Shown here: piece after piece, positions 1 to 10,707 of the stretch
How the letters are laid out: every line of letters starts with the position of its first letter
Numbering within the stretch: the stretch's first letter is position 1
Assembly: GCA_963691705.1 (NCBI GenBank)
Contig: OY829539.1
Location: forward strand, 40,185,656 to 40,249,655
Reading direction: 5' to 3'
Length of the DNA stretch: 64,000 nt
Origin: Viola odorata
Lineage: Eukaryota > Streptophyta > Magnoliopsida > Malpighiales > Violaceae
Translations under genes and position numbers: made by a program
Notes under the pieces: generated by a model
Database searches by the model: none
Told to the model about the DNA's origin: nothing
The model's input: the letters and a program-made list of their open reading frames with translations, nothing else

Positions 1-433
1 TATGGAAGAAGAGAAATGTGAAAGAAGAAGAAGAAGAGAGAAAGAGGGCGGAAGAGAGAGCCCCCCTTAAAACCCTAATTATTTTAATATATATATTAAA
101 TAAAATAGAAGTCCTAAGTCTAATAGAACTAGGTTTTCCTTAATTATGCCTTTTCTGAGCTGGGAACACGGAATGAAAGTAGGAGAATCAGTCGGATTTA
201 TTAAATTTCCTTTTCCGAACTTTCCATTTTCTACAGCTGGCCTGCTAGCGATGAGCAGCTAGGCCTAGACGCTCGAAACACTCCAAAATCCAGCAAATAA
301 TGCATCTTTCTGGAATTTCCTCTCCTAAAGCCTGAATCTGCAATAAGTAAGGAAGTAGAGGCTAATCAGTAGCATCAAGATCCGAAAAAGGCTAGGAAAG
401 GAAGAGAAAATGTGCACAAAATACATCATATCA
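1..433 (-). repeat. Partial 3' LTR of E0 (candidate)
   Basis: The stretch resembles, in order, the outer part of the LTR at 55276-56852: a ctaggcct word followed by ctccaaaa, then aatctgcaa, then a ggctaggaaagg word, ending in atatca at 433. The rest of the LTR would lie left of the window. A purine-rich GAAGAAG run and an AT run near 85-110 are included. Identity is low, so the boundary is an inference from word order and position downstream of the env-like ORF. Confidence 0.45.
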
Positions 434-1885
434 ATAGTCAACTCGAAGCACATAAGAAAAATCTACCTACCATAGATACACTTCATCCAAACAATACACA
501 ATTTCCTACCCAAGAAGCCTCTACATCAAACCCAAGGAATAACGACCCCAAGGGAGATATTTTTCCACATTAGTTAAGTCACAAGTAGTCCTTACAGAGA
601 AAAAGTGTATGCACTCACACTCAGAACCAGGGCTAGGTGTTTAACGCTTATAAAATGCAAATAACATAGCACATGGTTAGGTTTGCAATGTCAATCCGAG
701 TGAAAGTACACATACATGGGCATTCAAATAATCCTAAAGACTTTGCAAAGAAAAGGGTTTATGCACGGGTTATGAGATGGGTGAGAAGTAAGAAGGAAGA
801 GAAGAAAAAAGAAAGGGAAGGAAGGGTTGGTTCAAAGATGGAAGAGGGTTCCATAGCAGAAAAGAAGAAAAATAGGCAGATGGTACCCGCCAACTTGCAG
901 CTGCGAGGTCTGGACATTGGATGCTTACTTTTTCTGCTGAGGGGTTACTTCTTTGGATTTCTGTACAAGCGATTCTTGGTGCTTTTTTTATGTGTTTCCC
1001 TCTGCTTTTATTTTGTTTTCTTTTTCTTCTTTTTTTTGAATTTTGAATTACAACAATAGCAGTAGGGCAAGCATGAACTGTTCCTCTTTTCTATCATTTC
1101 CTTTTCCATTTTGGTGCAGTAGTCTCATCTAATCTCTCTACATCTCTCAGCGAGGCCTAGTAGCTTGATGTATGGGGTGGACTCCCCCACACTTGGGCCA
1201 TTGCGAATGCTCGGTCTTCGACCCCAACAATAACCATCATTGGATAACATCCACCAGTTAAGGAGTGGGTTAAAAGGAAGGGCTCAAGTGGCTCGTGGTG
1301 GAGAGAAGGTAGGATATGATGGGTGTTGGTAAGTATCAAGGGCAAGCTGATGGAAACAGGGCAAGAAATACAAAACATTTACAAAGTCTAATGTCATTTA
1401 ACAGTTATCCCATGTCTAATGGTGCCTATCCCCTAAACATTATGCAAGCCTAACTAGTAACTAGTCATGCATTATCACACATAAAGAAATTAGGCATTGG
1501 GGCTCAAGGTGCACATAGGGTATGCATGGTACTACAAGCGACTAGGCCTAAATGTGGTCATAAGAGCAGGCAGGCAGTTAATTGTACATGTGGAATATGG
1601 TGCAGTGAGTGAGTAAATTATTCTATGCGCAGAGAGTCAAAATAGTGTGTTCTATCTAGGGGTTTTCAAAATGGTGGGGTAATGTTGATTTAGCAGAAAA
1701 ATATTTACAAAAAATCAATCCTAGAAAATACTAAGCACACAAACATAAAAGCAAACAAGAAATCAAGCAAACACACAAGTGTTCCTCCCCCACACTAAGG
1801 CAGCACATCGTCCTCGATGTGGAGAAGGGACTCACACAAGGGCAAAAGGAAGTACAGAAAAATAAAGGACAGAAAGGAAAACTGT
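434..1885 (-). other. Noncoding 3' region of E0
   Basis: This 1.4-kb stretch lies between the env-like ORF and the candidate 3' LTR. It contains two copies of a cctcccccacact-type word (near 1188 and 1785), a motif I associate with the 3' region of Athila elements. No convincing coding sequence is visible on either strand. Confidence 0.45.
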
Positions 1886-3893
1886 TTACCCGGAATAAAG
1901 TACAAAAACAAGCCCGAAGGCAATAGAGAGTTTGGGGGGGAAATCAGGGGCTGGCAGGAGGCTGGAGTCTGTGTGCCAGCTTATCGGGGAGCATCTGAGG
2001 GAGATGAGGGTGCGTAGTAAGGCATTGGTGTCTGTCTGCCCGAAAAGTAGGGCTTTGATGGTATCAGAGTCGGCACCTGGAACAATAGGAGCTTGATGTT
2101 CAACGTCAGCAGCAGGAGGAAGGGATGAGACCGTTAGGGGGTCAGCAGTAGCAAGATCAGAGAACTTGAACTTGCCTCCATTCCTGGTGCAAAAAATGTG
2201 GTCTCGAGGTTGTGTACAACCTGCACTTAAATGTAGCACACCATCCAAAAGGTGAAAGTATCTCATCCCGTCAAGGGTACGAATATCGAGCAGTTTGAAA
2301 TTGATAGGGGAGTACAAATCACAACCAGCAATGGCAAAGGACCGACTCTTGATAGCAAGAACAGTAATGAGAGACCCAAGCACAGGATTACGGTTGTTGG
2401 TAATGACAGAATGCAGCTCAGATGTGACCCAATATCCTAGGTTCACCTTGTGTCCATGATGTATGCACCACAAGAAAAATAGTTCCTGCACTGATAATTG
2501 GACAGAAGAGTTTAACTTTCCCCCGAACGTAATAGCCAAGAATCTATACAAGATGCGCGAAGAAGGGTCGATCAACTGGTGACCTTTGGACAAACGAGAA
2601 CTATACACGGCATTAGGGTCGCCGATAAGTTCCCTGAAGGCTACATCGATATCAAAAGTGGCAGGGTAGGCAGCTAAGGGAAAATCCAAGCAAGCACAAA
2701 TGTGCACGCTCTTACCATGAAGGACAAGTTTATCAAGATGGTACTTATCAGGGAAATCCAACCATCCATGAAAGTGAGACAGATCAAGGGTTACTTGGGC
2801 TAGGGGCATAAGGGTGCCGGTGCGAGCTCTAGTGGAGCGTGGGGCCGGGGTGACAATGGTAGTGCACTGTGATTTGTGGGGTCGCGGCTTAGCGGGCTAA
2901 GCGGCAGGGGCTCGACCCTTCCTCTGCGACAGAGGTACTTCATCCTCATCCTCTACTTCCGTCGCTTTGTTATGGTATGTGTCATATCCCTCCTCATCAT
3001 GCTTTACGTCCTCCCTTGCCACAACCGGTCTAACCTTCATCTTTCCTCCCTCAACATAGGATCTGGGTTCCACCATCCGTCCTCTAGACGTTATACCTCG
3101 GGTCATAGGGACACCAGAAGGGGCCGGAAGAGATCTAGTGATCTGTATATCATCCTCAAAACCCTCAGTGGGCACAGCACCATCTTCGCCATCGCCATCG
3201 ACGACCATGGCATTAACGTCTGTCACGCTGAAGGCGTCGGGCGATCCAACATCAATGGTAGAGGGTGGTCTCTAGGTTTGCACTGCCTCTTCCTTCCGCT
3301 TGGGAGTCAATCTCCCATTCACCAAAGGAGGTTTCATCGGCCTGAGCTTCATCGTCCTCGACCGTCTCCCAAGAAGACCCAGATCTATAATCCTCTGTTG
3401 TGAGGTAGTCGTGAGGGGGGCGGCCTGCCCAGCTCTTCTTAACTGGTTTGGGGGTTGGTACGGTTGTAGGTATGACACAGTCAGCAACCGGGACTTAGGA
3501 GTGTTCGTTGGTCGTGGTACTACTATGAGTGGTACGACGAAGCTCTATTTTAGGGGAGAAGGCATATTTATGGTTATTGGTGGTCGTGGGGTAGTAGTGG
3601 GTGATGTGACAAGAGTAGGGGTAGATGAGGGTGGTTGGGTCAGGACAATGGCAGCGGGAGTAGTAGTCGGGGTTGGAGAAACCACCACCGGCGGCTGCAC
3701 GGGGCTAGGACGAGGAGTGGGGCTCTTTCTTGGATTCAGTGTGATGGGTGTGGAACCAGGAAGGGGTGGACCAGCATCTGCTGAGACAGGGGCGGCTGCG
3801 ACGAGAGAAGCTGGTGGTGGAGCGGCGGTAGGGGAACGGTGTTCACGTAGTGGTCAGTCGGCTCTAGAAGCAGAGTGTTTAGAACGGGCCATG
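1886..3893 (-). pseudogene. Athila env-like third ORF, broken
   Basis: The longest open piece is 2809-1886 (307 aa), which starts PLAQVTLDLSHFHGW. Upstream pieces in other frames are 3226-2897 (acidic, ending with a PLSQRKG motif), 3487-3272 and a proline-rich N-terminal stretch near 3736-3893. An ATG at 3893 opens the expected N-terminus (MARSKHSAS) but meets a TGA after 12 codons. The PLSQ-K motif recurs in the equivalent ORF of E1 (33001-33213). Athila elements carry such an ORF downstream of pol; it has been called env-like from position, but its function is unproven. No intact membrane-protein architecture is visible here. Confidence 0.7.
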
Positions 3894-4494
3894 GTCGAAA
3901 GAGAAGAGAAGTTGCAGAGGTTGGAGCGTGTTGGGGAAGATGAAATGAAAAGTGAAAAGAAAAAAGTAGGTGAGATTGGAGTAAAAACAAATAATGAAAA
4001 AGGAATGGGAGTTGCCCTTATATGGTACGGAGATAGTATCCGTTGGCATCAAGCGCGCTTGGGGTGAGTGGAGTGGTCCAACCCGAATCCCAACTGCAAT
4101 CAAATCCTAACTGTAAGAAATCTTTGTCAAATAAAGAAAGTTAAAGTTTGAATTCGAAAAGGAGTAGAAAAAAGCGGGACAAAAAAGGAAGTAAATTAAT
4201 GCCTGAAGGAAGAGGAAAGGATTAAAAAAGGAAAATAACTGGAGAAAAATTCGGGAATTAAATAAAGATGGAAAAAATAAATAAATAAAGGAAAGTTTGA
4301 AAAGAAAGAGAAATGCAAAATAAAGGAGGGAAAAACAAACAAGAAAAGTCAAACGGGAAATAAAATAAAACGGGAAAATTAATCGGGGAAATCAAACATG
4401 AAACAAAGGAAAGAAAATAAAAGGGAAAGGGACATGGGTTGCCTTCCATGAAGCACCTTAGTCATCGTCCATGCCTTAACGGTAATGACATGGA
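3894..4494. other. Purine-rich spacer between integrase and env-like ORF of E0
   Basis: The plus strand from about 4100 to 4440 is almost all A and G (runs such as aataaataaataaagg). Read on the minus strand this yields Phe/Leu/Ser-rich ORFs that look hydrophobic only because of base composition. No gene is supported. Confidence 0.6.
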
Positions 4495-5435
4495 TCATTC
4501 TAGGATAGGTGGATCAGCCACCTCCATCTTCTCAGTCATAAAATGCTGGAATCCCTCATAGAAAGGTTTCAAATAGTGTCCGTTAACCTTAAAGATAACC
4601 TCGGTATCTAAACTTCGGATCTCAATGGCGCCATGATCGTAGATGGTGGTAACTTGGTACGAACTAGTCCACTTGGACTTAAGTTTGCTTGCAAAAAGTC
4701 TAAGACGAGAATTGTATAGCAAAACTTTATGTCCAGCCGTGAAGGATTTATGAGAGAGCAACTTATCGTGATAGGCCTTTGTCTTGCCCTTGTAGATCAA
4801 AGCATTCTCATACGCATCGTCACATAGTTCCTCTAACTCTTGAATTTGCAATCGCCGATGCTGTCCGACTTCACCAATGTCCATGTTGACTTTCCGGATA
4901 GCCAAGAACGTCTTATGCTTGATCTCGATGGGTAGGTGGCACCGCTTGCCATAGACGAGTATGTACGGGGTCATACCGATCGGGGTCTTGAAAGTTATCC
5001 TATAAGCCCATAGAGCATCATCCAGCTTCAAGCTCCAGTCTTTTCGGGATTGGTTAACCGTATTCTCTAAAATGGATTTGATCTCCTGATTGGACACCTC
5101 GGCTTGATCATTAGTTTGCGGATGGTAGGTCGTCAATACACGGTGGATCACACCGTACTTGGTGAGTAGGTTGGCCACAATGCGGTTGCAAGAGTGTGTA
5201 CCATGGTCACTAATGAGGGCTCTGGAGTTCCAAACCCGTTAAAGACATGAGTGCGGAGGAAGCCTATAATAACTTTCGATTCATTAGTTCGGGTCGCCTT
5301 GGCCTCGACCCATTTGGAAACATAATCAACCGCAAGAACAATATAAACATTACCAAATGAGTTGGGGAAGGGACCCATGAAACCGATGCCCCAAATATCG
5401 AAAATCTCACAGGCAATAATACTAGTGAGGGGCAT
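4495..5435 (-). pseudogene. Athila integrase, frameshifted
   Basis: The minus strand encodes an integrase core: the segment with [15 protein letters not shown] (first catalytic Asp region), [10 protein letters not shown], then the HPQTNDQAEVSNQ motif with the catalytic Glu, followed by a chromatin-proximal C-terminal part ending ADPPILE. The frame breaks near 5148-5240, where the second catalytic Asp motif should be, so the DDE triad is interrupted. The C-terminal part (4495-5178, 227 aa) is otherwise open and has the length expected for an Athila integrase tail. Integrase joins element cDNA to the chromosome; this copy cannot be functional. The stretch encoding DDALWAYRI is the same one at which E2 is cut near 34124. 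Confidence 0.85.
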
Positions 5436-6551
5436 CTGATTTTGGGCACCAATGATACCTGTCGCCTGACAGCGATAACAGAATGCTCTTCTAAAGTAGC
5501 GATGACTTCATGCAACTCAGGTGGAGTCACAAGTGTAAGGGCCAAGGTGTCCAGCGCGACGGAAGTAATGCTCCTGTCTAGGGCTAGCTCATCAACCTGT
5601 GGAGCTGGGGGAGTTTGGCCTTGAGGGGTCTGGTATTGATACTGCTGGTTGTTGGGGTAGTTCGGTCGTGGCTTGAAGTTCTGCAAATTGAAGGGGGGTC
5701 GTTGCTGATTGGCAAAGGGGTGTTGCGGTTGTGACTGACTAGGCCCAGATTGCTATGGGTTGTTTGACCAACTAAGGTTAGGGTGTCTCTATCCATTGTT
5801 GTAATTTTATATGTGCGGTTCAAACTTCCTAGGAGCATTGTTATAATTGCCAACTGCATTAACCTGTACCTCATCGGGAATATGGGGGCAGGCGTCTATT
5901 AAGTGGTTAGTGAAATTACAAAACCCACATGCCTTGATCTGGACAGGCTGTCCTAGTAATGGTGGTCAATTGATTCTCCGTGGTAGCAGCGCGCATATCT
6001 TGGGTGTTATGGGATCCTCCATCGGATGGTGCAACGTTTTTTCTCATGAGTTCTATAGTGGCCTTGGCAGCGACTGGTGTGAGGGCACAAAGGGAACCAC
6101 GCCTAGCAGCGTCCAGCAAGGCCTCGTCGTTCGCCTTCAACCCTTCATAGAAATACTAGATGAGGGTATGGTCAGCTAGATTGTGCGAGGGGTAGAGAGT
6201 CTGCATTTTCTTGAAACGCTCATAGTACTGACTGAGGTTCTCGTCTTCTTTCTGAACAATGGACACCAACTATTTGCGGAAGCATTAAGGTCCTCAATCG
6301 TCTGATTGTTCTCAACTTCACCTGCTTCGGCCATCTCGGGAATGCCGAGAGGGGCGAAGTTATCAGCGTCGAGGCCTAGGTGCAAGTCAGAGTTGGGTTT
6401 GTTTATATCATGAGGGTTTCTGTCGAGGACTAGAGCAGAAACGTCCCCGACGTGGATGGATGGTTGTTTGCCTAACTTCCTAACTCGTCTTTCTTTCCTT
6501 CCAATTTCTGGATCGAATGACACAACTTCCGGATTAGAGGACCTAGTCATA
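5436..6551 (-). pseudogene. Athila gag-pol remnant with two internal deletions
   Basis: Gag begins at an ATG at 6551 (MTRSSNPEVVSFDPEIG). After about 90 codons it jumps over the central gag to the region with HNLADHT and GLKANDEALLDAARRGS, then the zinc-knuckle flank with DACPHIPDEVQ and a Q/P-rich tail. From there it jumps directly to a pol linker (ALDRSITSVALDTLALTL) and from that to the integrase zinc region near 5460. Protease, reverse transcriptase and RNase H are therefore absent. Comparison with E2, where the same linker lies just upstream of reverse transcriptase, fixes what is missing. Several stops also interrupt the frame. Confidence 0.7.
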
Positions 6552-6569
6552 TAAACAAAATAAAGGGAT

Positions 6570-6830
6570 ACCAAGGTGGTATTTCAGTTGGCAGACAGGT
6601 CAGTAATTCACCCGAAGGGAGTGGTGGAAGATGTCTTTGTTCAGGTTAACAATTTCATTTATCCTGTTGATTTCTATATTGTTGAAATGAACACTGATCT
6701 TTCTTCTAGCTCTACTGATGTTCTTTTAGGGAGACCATTTTTAAGGATAGGTAAAGAAAAAATTGATGTCTATGAAGGTAGCATCACTATGGAATTTGAT
6801 GGACTATAAATGAGGAGCATCATTCATTCA
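6570..6830 (+). pseudogene. Athila-type aspartic protease C-terminal fragment
   Basis: A 77-codon ORF (6576-6809) carries the flap and C-terminal part of a retroviral-type aspartic protease: QLADRSVIHPKGVVEDV, FIYPVDFYIVEMN and TDVLLGRPFLR. The matching stretch in E1 (32140-32340) is nearly the same protein. The catalytic DLGA loop that should precede it is absent, because the fragment starts exactly where E0 ends. It is on the strand opposite E0, so it belongs to another copy. Confidence 0.8.
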
Positions 6831-7278
6831 TTTAACAATTTGCACTTTGCAAATTTACATGGCTGCATATAGGAAGTAAGACTATTGGTCCTCGTGCAAC
6901 ATTAGAGGTTTAGATTTTACTTTTTTGACTCTAAAATTGTTAGTGATATTATTGTCTACATAGTAGGTGTTAAAAAATATTAGTATATATACAATCAATA
7001 AATAATGAATATAGTATACACCATAATATTGAATTGAGAATGTGAGTATATATACAATTAATAAATAATGAATATATTTTATTTAATTCTTTCCTAGTAA
7101 AAATATTTTTTTGTAATTGGAACATGTTTAGTTAAACTGCCTATAATTCATGTTTCAAAAATCGATAATTTGTATCTAAATGTATAAAGGTGGGCGTCGA
7201 TCTATGAACAGGAGATGTTGTGTGAGTATCTACAGGACCTAAATCATCAATGGGTTCTTCTAATACGTTAAAAATTTT
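6831..7278. other. AT-rich gap with a short tandem repeat
   Basis: No gene is visible. A unit containing tatatacaat-aataaataatgaatat occurs twice (about 6984-7012 and 7046-7075), giving a local period near 62 bp. The stretch after about 7190 may already belong to the organellar insert that follows. Confidence 0.5.
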
Positions 7279-7462
7279 GGGGCTCTCTATGATGTGAAAA
7301 TCTCATGTACGGTTCTGGGGACGGACCCCAAGTTGTTCAAAAATAATAGCGTTGAGTTTCTCGATCCTTTAACTTAAGATTAGTCAGAAGAAGAAAATTG
7401 ATGTAGTGGATCGAACAGAGGTCTTCTAAACCTTGGTATAGGTTCAAATCCTATTGGATGTA
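7279..7462 (+). pseudogene. Nuclear copy of plastid DNA: group II intron domain V and partial trnR-UCU
   Basis: Positions 7279-7317 match the shape and wording of group II intron domain V from plant organelles: a GGCTCTCTATGATG arm, a GAAA tetraloop and the closing CTCATGTACGGTTCT arm. At about 7401-7462 follows the D-stem-to-3'-end part of plastid tRNA-Arg(UCU): anticodon arm AGGTCTTCTAAACCTT with UCU in the loop, then the T arm GGTTCAAATCCTATTGG. Relative to the plastid tRNA as I know it, one T is missing after the anticodon arm and the 5' acceptor strand is gone, so no tRNA can be made. It could have arrived directly from the plastid or through the mitochondrion. Confidence 0.75.
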
Positions 7463-7628
7463 ATATTTCTGCATATATATAGATAAAGAAATAAATAAGA
7501 TCTCAAAACAAGCACATGTTCAAGCATCATCGACTCACTCCTATTCGATTTATTTCAGTATAAAAGTACTACATGAGTGGATATATATAAAATTCATATA
7601 CTCATAAGATTGATGTTCTAAGGATAAG

Positions 7629-9150
7629 GATGCCTCCAAACTATCAACCTCCAAAATTTCAACAGTTTGATAGTAAGAAAAATCTAAGGCAACATGTAGC
7701 ACATTTTGTAGAGAATTGCAACAATGCTGGAACATATGATGACCACATGATAGCAATTTCCTGCGTTCACTAAAAGACAATGCTTTTAATTGGTATACCA
7801 ACTTGGAATCTGGTTCCATCGATAGTTAGGATCATATGGAGAAAGAATTTTTAAATCGCTTTTATAGCACCCGCCATATAGTTAGTATAATTGAACTCAC
7901 TAGCTTGAAATGATGGAATGATGAAGTTGTCATCGACTATATCCATGGATGGAGGAATTTGAGCTTGAATTGTAAAGTCCGTGTCTCTAGGACTTTTACT
8001 TTATACATGTGCATTCAAAGTATGCATTGGAGAATACGCTACATCCTTCAAGGTATCAAGCTGAAAACATTTGAAGAACTAGTCACTCCGGCACATCACA
8101 CGAAGCTTAGCATTGATACTGCTGGAAATATAACACTGCCTATGCAAGAGCCAAAGAACATTGACAAGAAAGACGTCCAGAAAGGGGGAAACTTGCCATC
8201 CAAGACTGAGAACAAGCAATCTATGATCTTCAATTCTTTTGTGGTCAAATTATCAAACTCTTCTAAGAATAAGTCATCCTCTTCTACAGGAAGACAAATA
8301 CCTTCTTTAAAGGAAATGCAAGAAAAGTAATATCCTTTTGTCGACTCTGACCTATCAAAAATGCTCGATGATCTCCTCGAAGTTAATCTTGTCAAATTTT
8401 CAAAAATGAAACGACCAAAAGATGCGAACAAGATTGATTATCTAAACTGTTGCAATTATCATTAGCCATCCAATAAAGAAGTGCTTTGTGCTACAGGACA
8501 AGATAATGAGGCTCCATGAGAATGACGAGATCATGTTTGATAAGGAAGATGCAACATAAATGTAGCATTTTTCACCAACCTACCCTTTACGCTACAATTC
8601 GGGTCGTTTGAGCCAATTGAAATATTCATGTCGCACAGAAAATATCAATATGCATAAAGGGGCAAGAAAATGACCATGATGATGATGAAGGATGAACTTT
8701 CGTCAGCCATAAGAGGGACAAAAAAAAGTGACATCCAAATGTCAAACAAGTTTTGAACCGAGTTATGATAGATAGAAATAGAATCCAAGCAGCCAAAAGT
8801 TCTCATATGTATTCTACACATTGAAGAAGGCTCCATATCCCAAAATTCGAGAAGGCCTATAACAATGGAGGAATACATGCCAAAATGCCTTAAACTTTCT
8901 TCACTTACTACAAGATTGACGATGGAGAAAAGAAAGATAAGACAGTCGATAATAAAGGTACTCAAAGTGTACTTAGAATAAAGATCGCATTTTCTGATAA
9001 AGATCTTTTGTTGGGATGGAAATTCCATAATCAATCACTCTTCATGTAAAGTTTTTATACGTGAAAAGGTCAATTGTATCCTTATTGATGATGGCTCGAC
9101 TGTAAACATGCTCTTGCTAAACGAGTAGTTACCTTCCACTTGGAAGAATT
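7629..9150 (+). pseudogene. Decayed gag (and protease edge) of another Ty3/gypsy family
   Basis: The plus strand carries, across several frames, recognisable gag words: MPPNYQPPKFQQFDSKKN, HVAHFVENCNNAGTYDDH, an FEELVTPAH-type segment near 8075 and GRQIPSLKEMQEK near 8290. Near 9090 a weak protease-like stretch (DDG..VNMLLLNE) appears. Stops and frameshifts occur every few dozen codons. The best open piece is 7959-8330 (123 codons). The gag differs from the Athila and Tat elements in the window. Neither LTR is recognised. Confidence 0.65.
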
Positions 9151-9599
9151 TGGCTAAGGGAATGCCCGGCAACTGTCGGACCAATTGTAAAGTGTGATTT
9201 ATTTTAATGAAACTAAGTAATCCATTTCTTAAGAAAACAACACATTTTTGTCCAACCAAATTTGACAAGAGTCTCAAATCCAAAACCCTCGTGGGTTGGG
9301 GATTAGAAAGTTGGAAGTTGGTTTTGGGAGACTTACCAAAATTGGTACGGGCGAGTAGGATGAGCATTGTCAGATAATGAATCGCGAGCGTTGAACTAAT
9401 AATTTCTTTGACAGACGAAAGCTAATCGAACGACACGGATTGCGTTTTGTGGATGCGTGGATCCACTACGACAATCTGACACAAGTAGCGCGCAGTAAAA
9501 CGCCTACAGAGTGATGAAGTGAGACGTGTCTCCATCTCATTGGCATAAGACATGATGTCCCTTACTCTCTCCACCAGTCACCCATCTCATGTGAACGCG
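9151..9599. other. Upstream region of the next gene
   Basis: No coding sequence is visible. The first part is probably the end of the gypsy relic. The last 150 bases hold repeated catctcat/ccatctcat words and lie just before the CT-rich leader of the gene that follows, so its promoter should be here. No clear TATA box was found. Confidence 0.4.
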
Positions 9600-9748
9600 A
9601 CGACTGCCTTATTTTGTCTTTGCTTCTTCTTCTTCTTCTTCATGTCCTCTCTCTTCCTCGCAGATCCAAACTAAACCCAATTGCATCTCTCCATCTCTCT
9701 TCATTCCTTTCTTCTGCCTACTCTCTCTCTGCCACCCAACTTACCAAG
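9600..9748 (+). promoter_or_regulatory. CT-rich 5' untranslated exon of the lysine-rich protein gene
   Basis: The stretch contains a (CTT)n run and dense TC repeats typical of plant transcript leaders, and ends with a good donor, ACCAAG followed by GTTTGTG. The paired acceptor is probably GTAG at 10618-10621, giving a leader intron of about 870 bp. The downstream leader exon (10622-10707) has an ATG immediately followed by TGA at 10629-10634, a minimal start-stop upstream ORF. Exact transcription start and splicing are inferred. Confidence 0.5.
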
Positions 9749-10453
9749 GTTTGTGCTTTTATAATTCAATTTTGATATGGCGATTCTTTTTGTTTCACCC
9801 GAGTATGTTATGCGCTTTGGTTTGTTGATGGCTTTTTTTCTCCCCGATCTGATCTGATTTTGTTGCTTTTATGGGTTTGTGCTGTTTGATCTGAATAGTT
9901 AGTTGAACCTGTGCTGCTGATCTGACTCTTTCATTATTTCTCTCAATTAGATTTACTTTGGTATTTATCCCTGTACGTTGATTAGGGGTTAGTATTGATT
10001 CTGCTGTTATATGGTTTTGGACTCTATCACACTTAAAGAGATTGTAAATTACTATTTTTTACTGTTGTTATGCTGTAGATGAGAAAAAAATTGAGATTCA
10101 AATTGCATAACATTGTACCAAAATTGAGGTATTATAGTAATGATCTTTGCTGCCAAAATGAAACATCTTATTCTCTCTATATTACTATTTGGCATTGCTT
10201 TGCTAATGGATTCATGTTTCTGCTTTTGTGATATTATTGTTGCTTGTTAGTTGATAGGAATTTGCTAAACAACTCCTGGTTTTTACCTTCCATTGGTGAT
10301 AAAAAGTTATTGCTTCAAATGCTCCATATGAATGCATGAAACTGTATCTGTTTGGATTGTTCCGGCATCGCCCATAGGATTTATTAACTGCGTGATGGTC
10401 AGTCTTATAGAGATTGTATATGTGTTTTGGAAATCGCCCTTTTGTCATGGAAG

Positions 10454-10517
10454 CAGTGACGAACTTGCTGGCTAATATACCAAGTCAGTGACGAACTTGC
10501 TGGCTAATATACCAACT
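10454..10517. repeat. 32-bp tandem duplication in the leader intron
   Basis: The unit cagtgacgaacttgctggct, continuing to taccaa, occurs twice head to tail at 10454-10485 and 10486-10517 with one difference (g/c near the end). It is a recent slip or repair duplication with no coding effect. Confidence 0.9.
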
Positions 10518-10707
10518 CACCTTGTGCTATTTTGGTATCATCTATGTAGAATCTGTCTTTGTTTCCTGATTCTTCATGGCTTCGTTAAATGTGTTGACCT
10601 GTTGAGTATTTGACTGCGTAGGAAGGCGATGTGAGCTATTTGTATTGGAGTGTCGTTGCTGCTTTCGAAATTTTGATCTGCTTTGTGGTTTTATTGGTGA
10701 GCTCAAA

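Larger units (their letters stand above)
1..6567 (-). mobile_element. Athila-type Ty3/gypsy element E0, 5'-truncated and internally deleted
   Basis: Read on the minus strand, this stretch has a gag start near 6551, a shrunken gag-pol, an integrase (5435-4495), a purine-rich spacer, an env-like third ORF (about 3893-1886), a long noncoding region and part of a 3' LTR at the window edge. That order is characteristic of Athila elements. The 5' LTR and primer site are missing: the gag start abuts an unrelated plus-strand protease fragment at about 6567. Protease, most of reverse transcriptase and RNase H are deleted. Many stops and frameshifts show the copy is dead. Confidence 0.8.

Noticed and set aside
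673..1059. 128-codon plus-strand ORF
   Set aside because: It lies in the noncoding 3' region of E0, is low-complexity (Lys/Glu then Phe-rich) and has no recognisable domain.
4107..4449. Hydrophobic ORFs on the minus strand that look like membrane proteins
   Set aside because: They are the complement of a purine-only tract; the Phe/Leu richness is from base composition.
7401..7462. A functional tRNA gene
   Set aside because: The 5' acceptor strand is missing and the anticodon-side stem has a deletion, so it is a fragment only.
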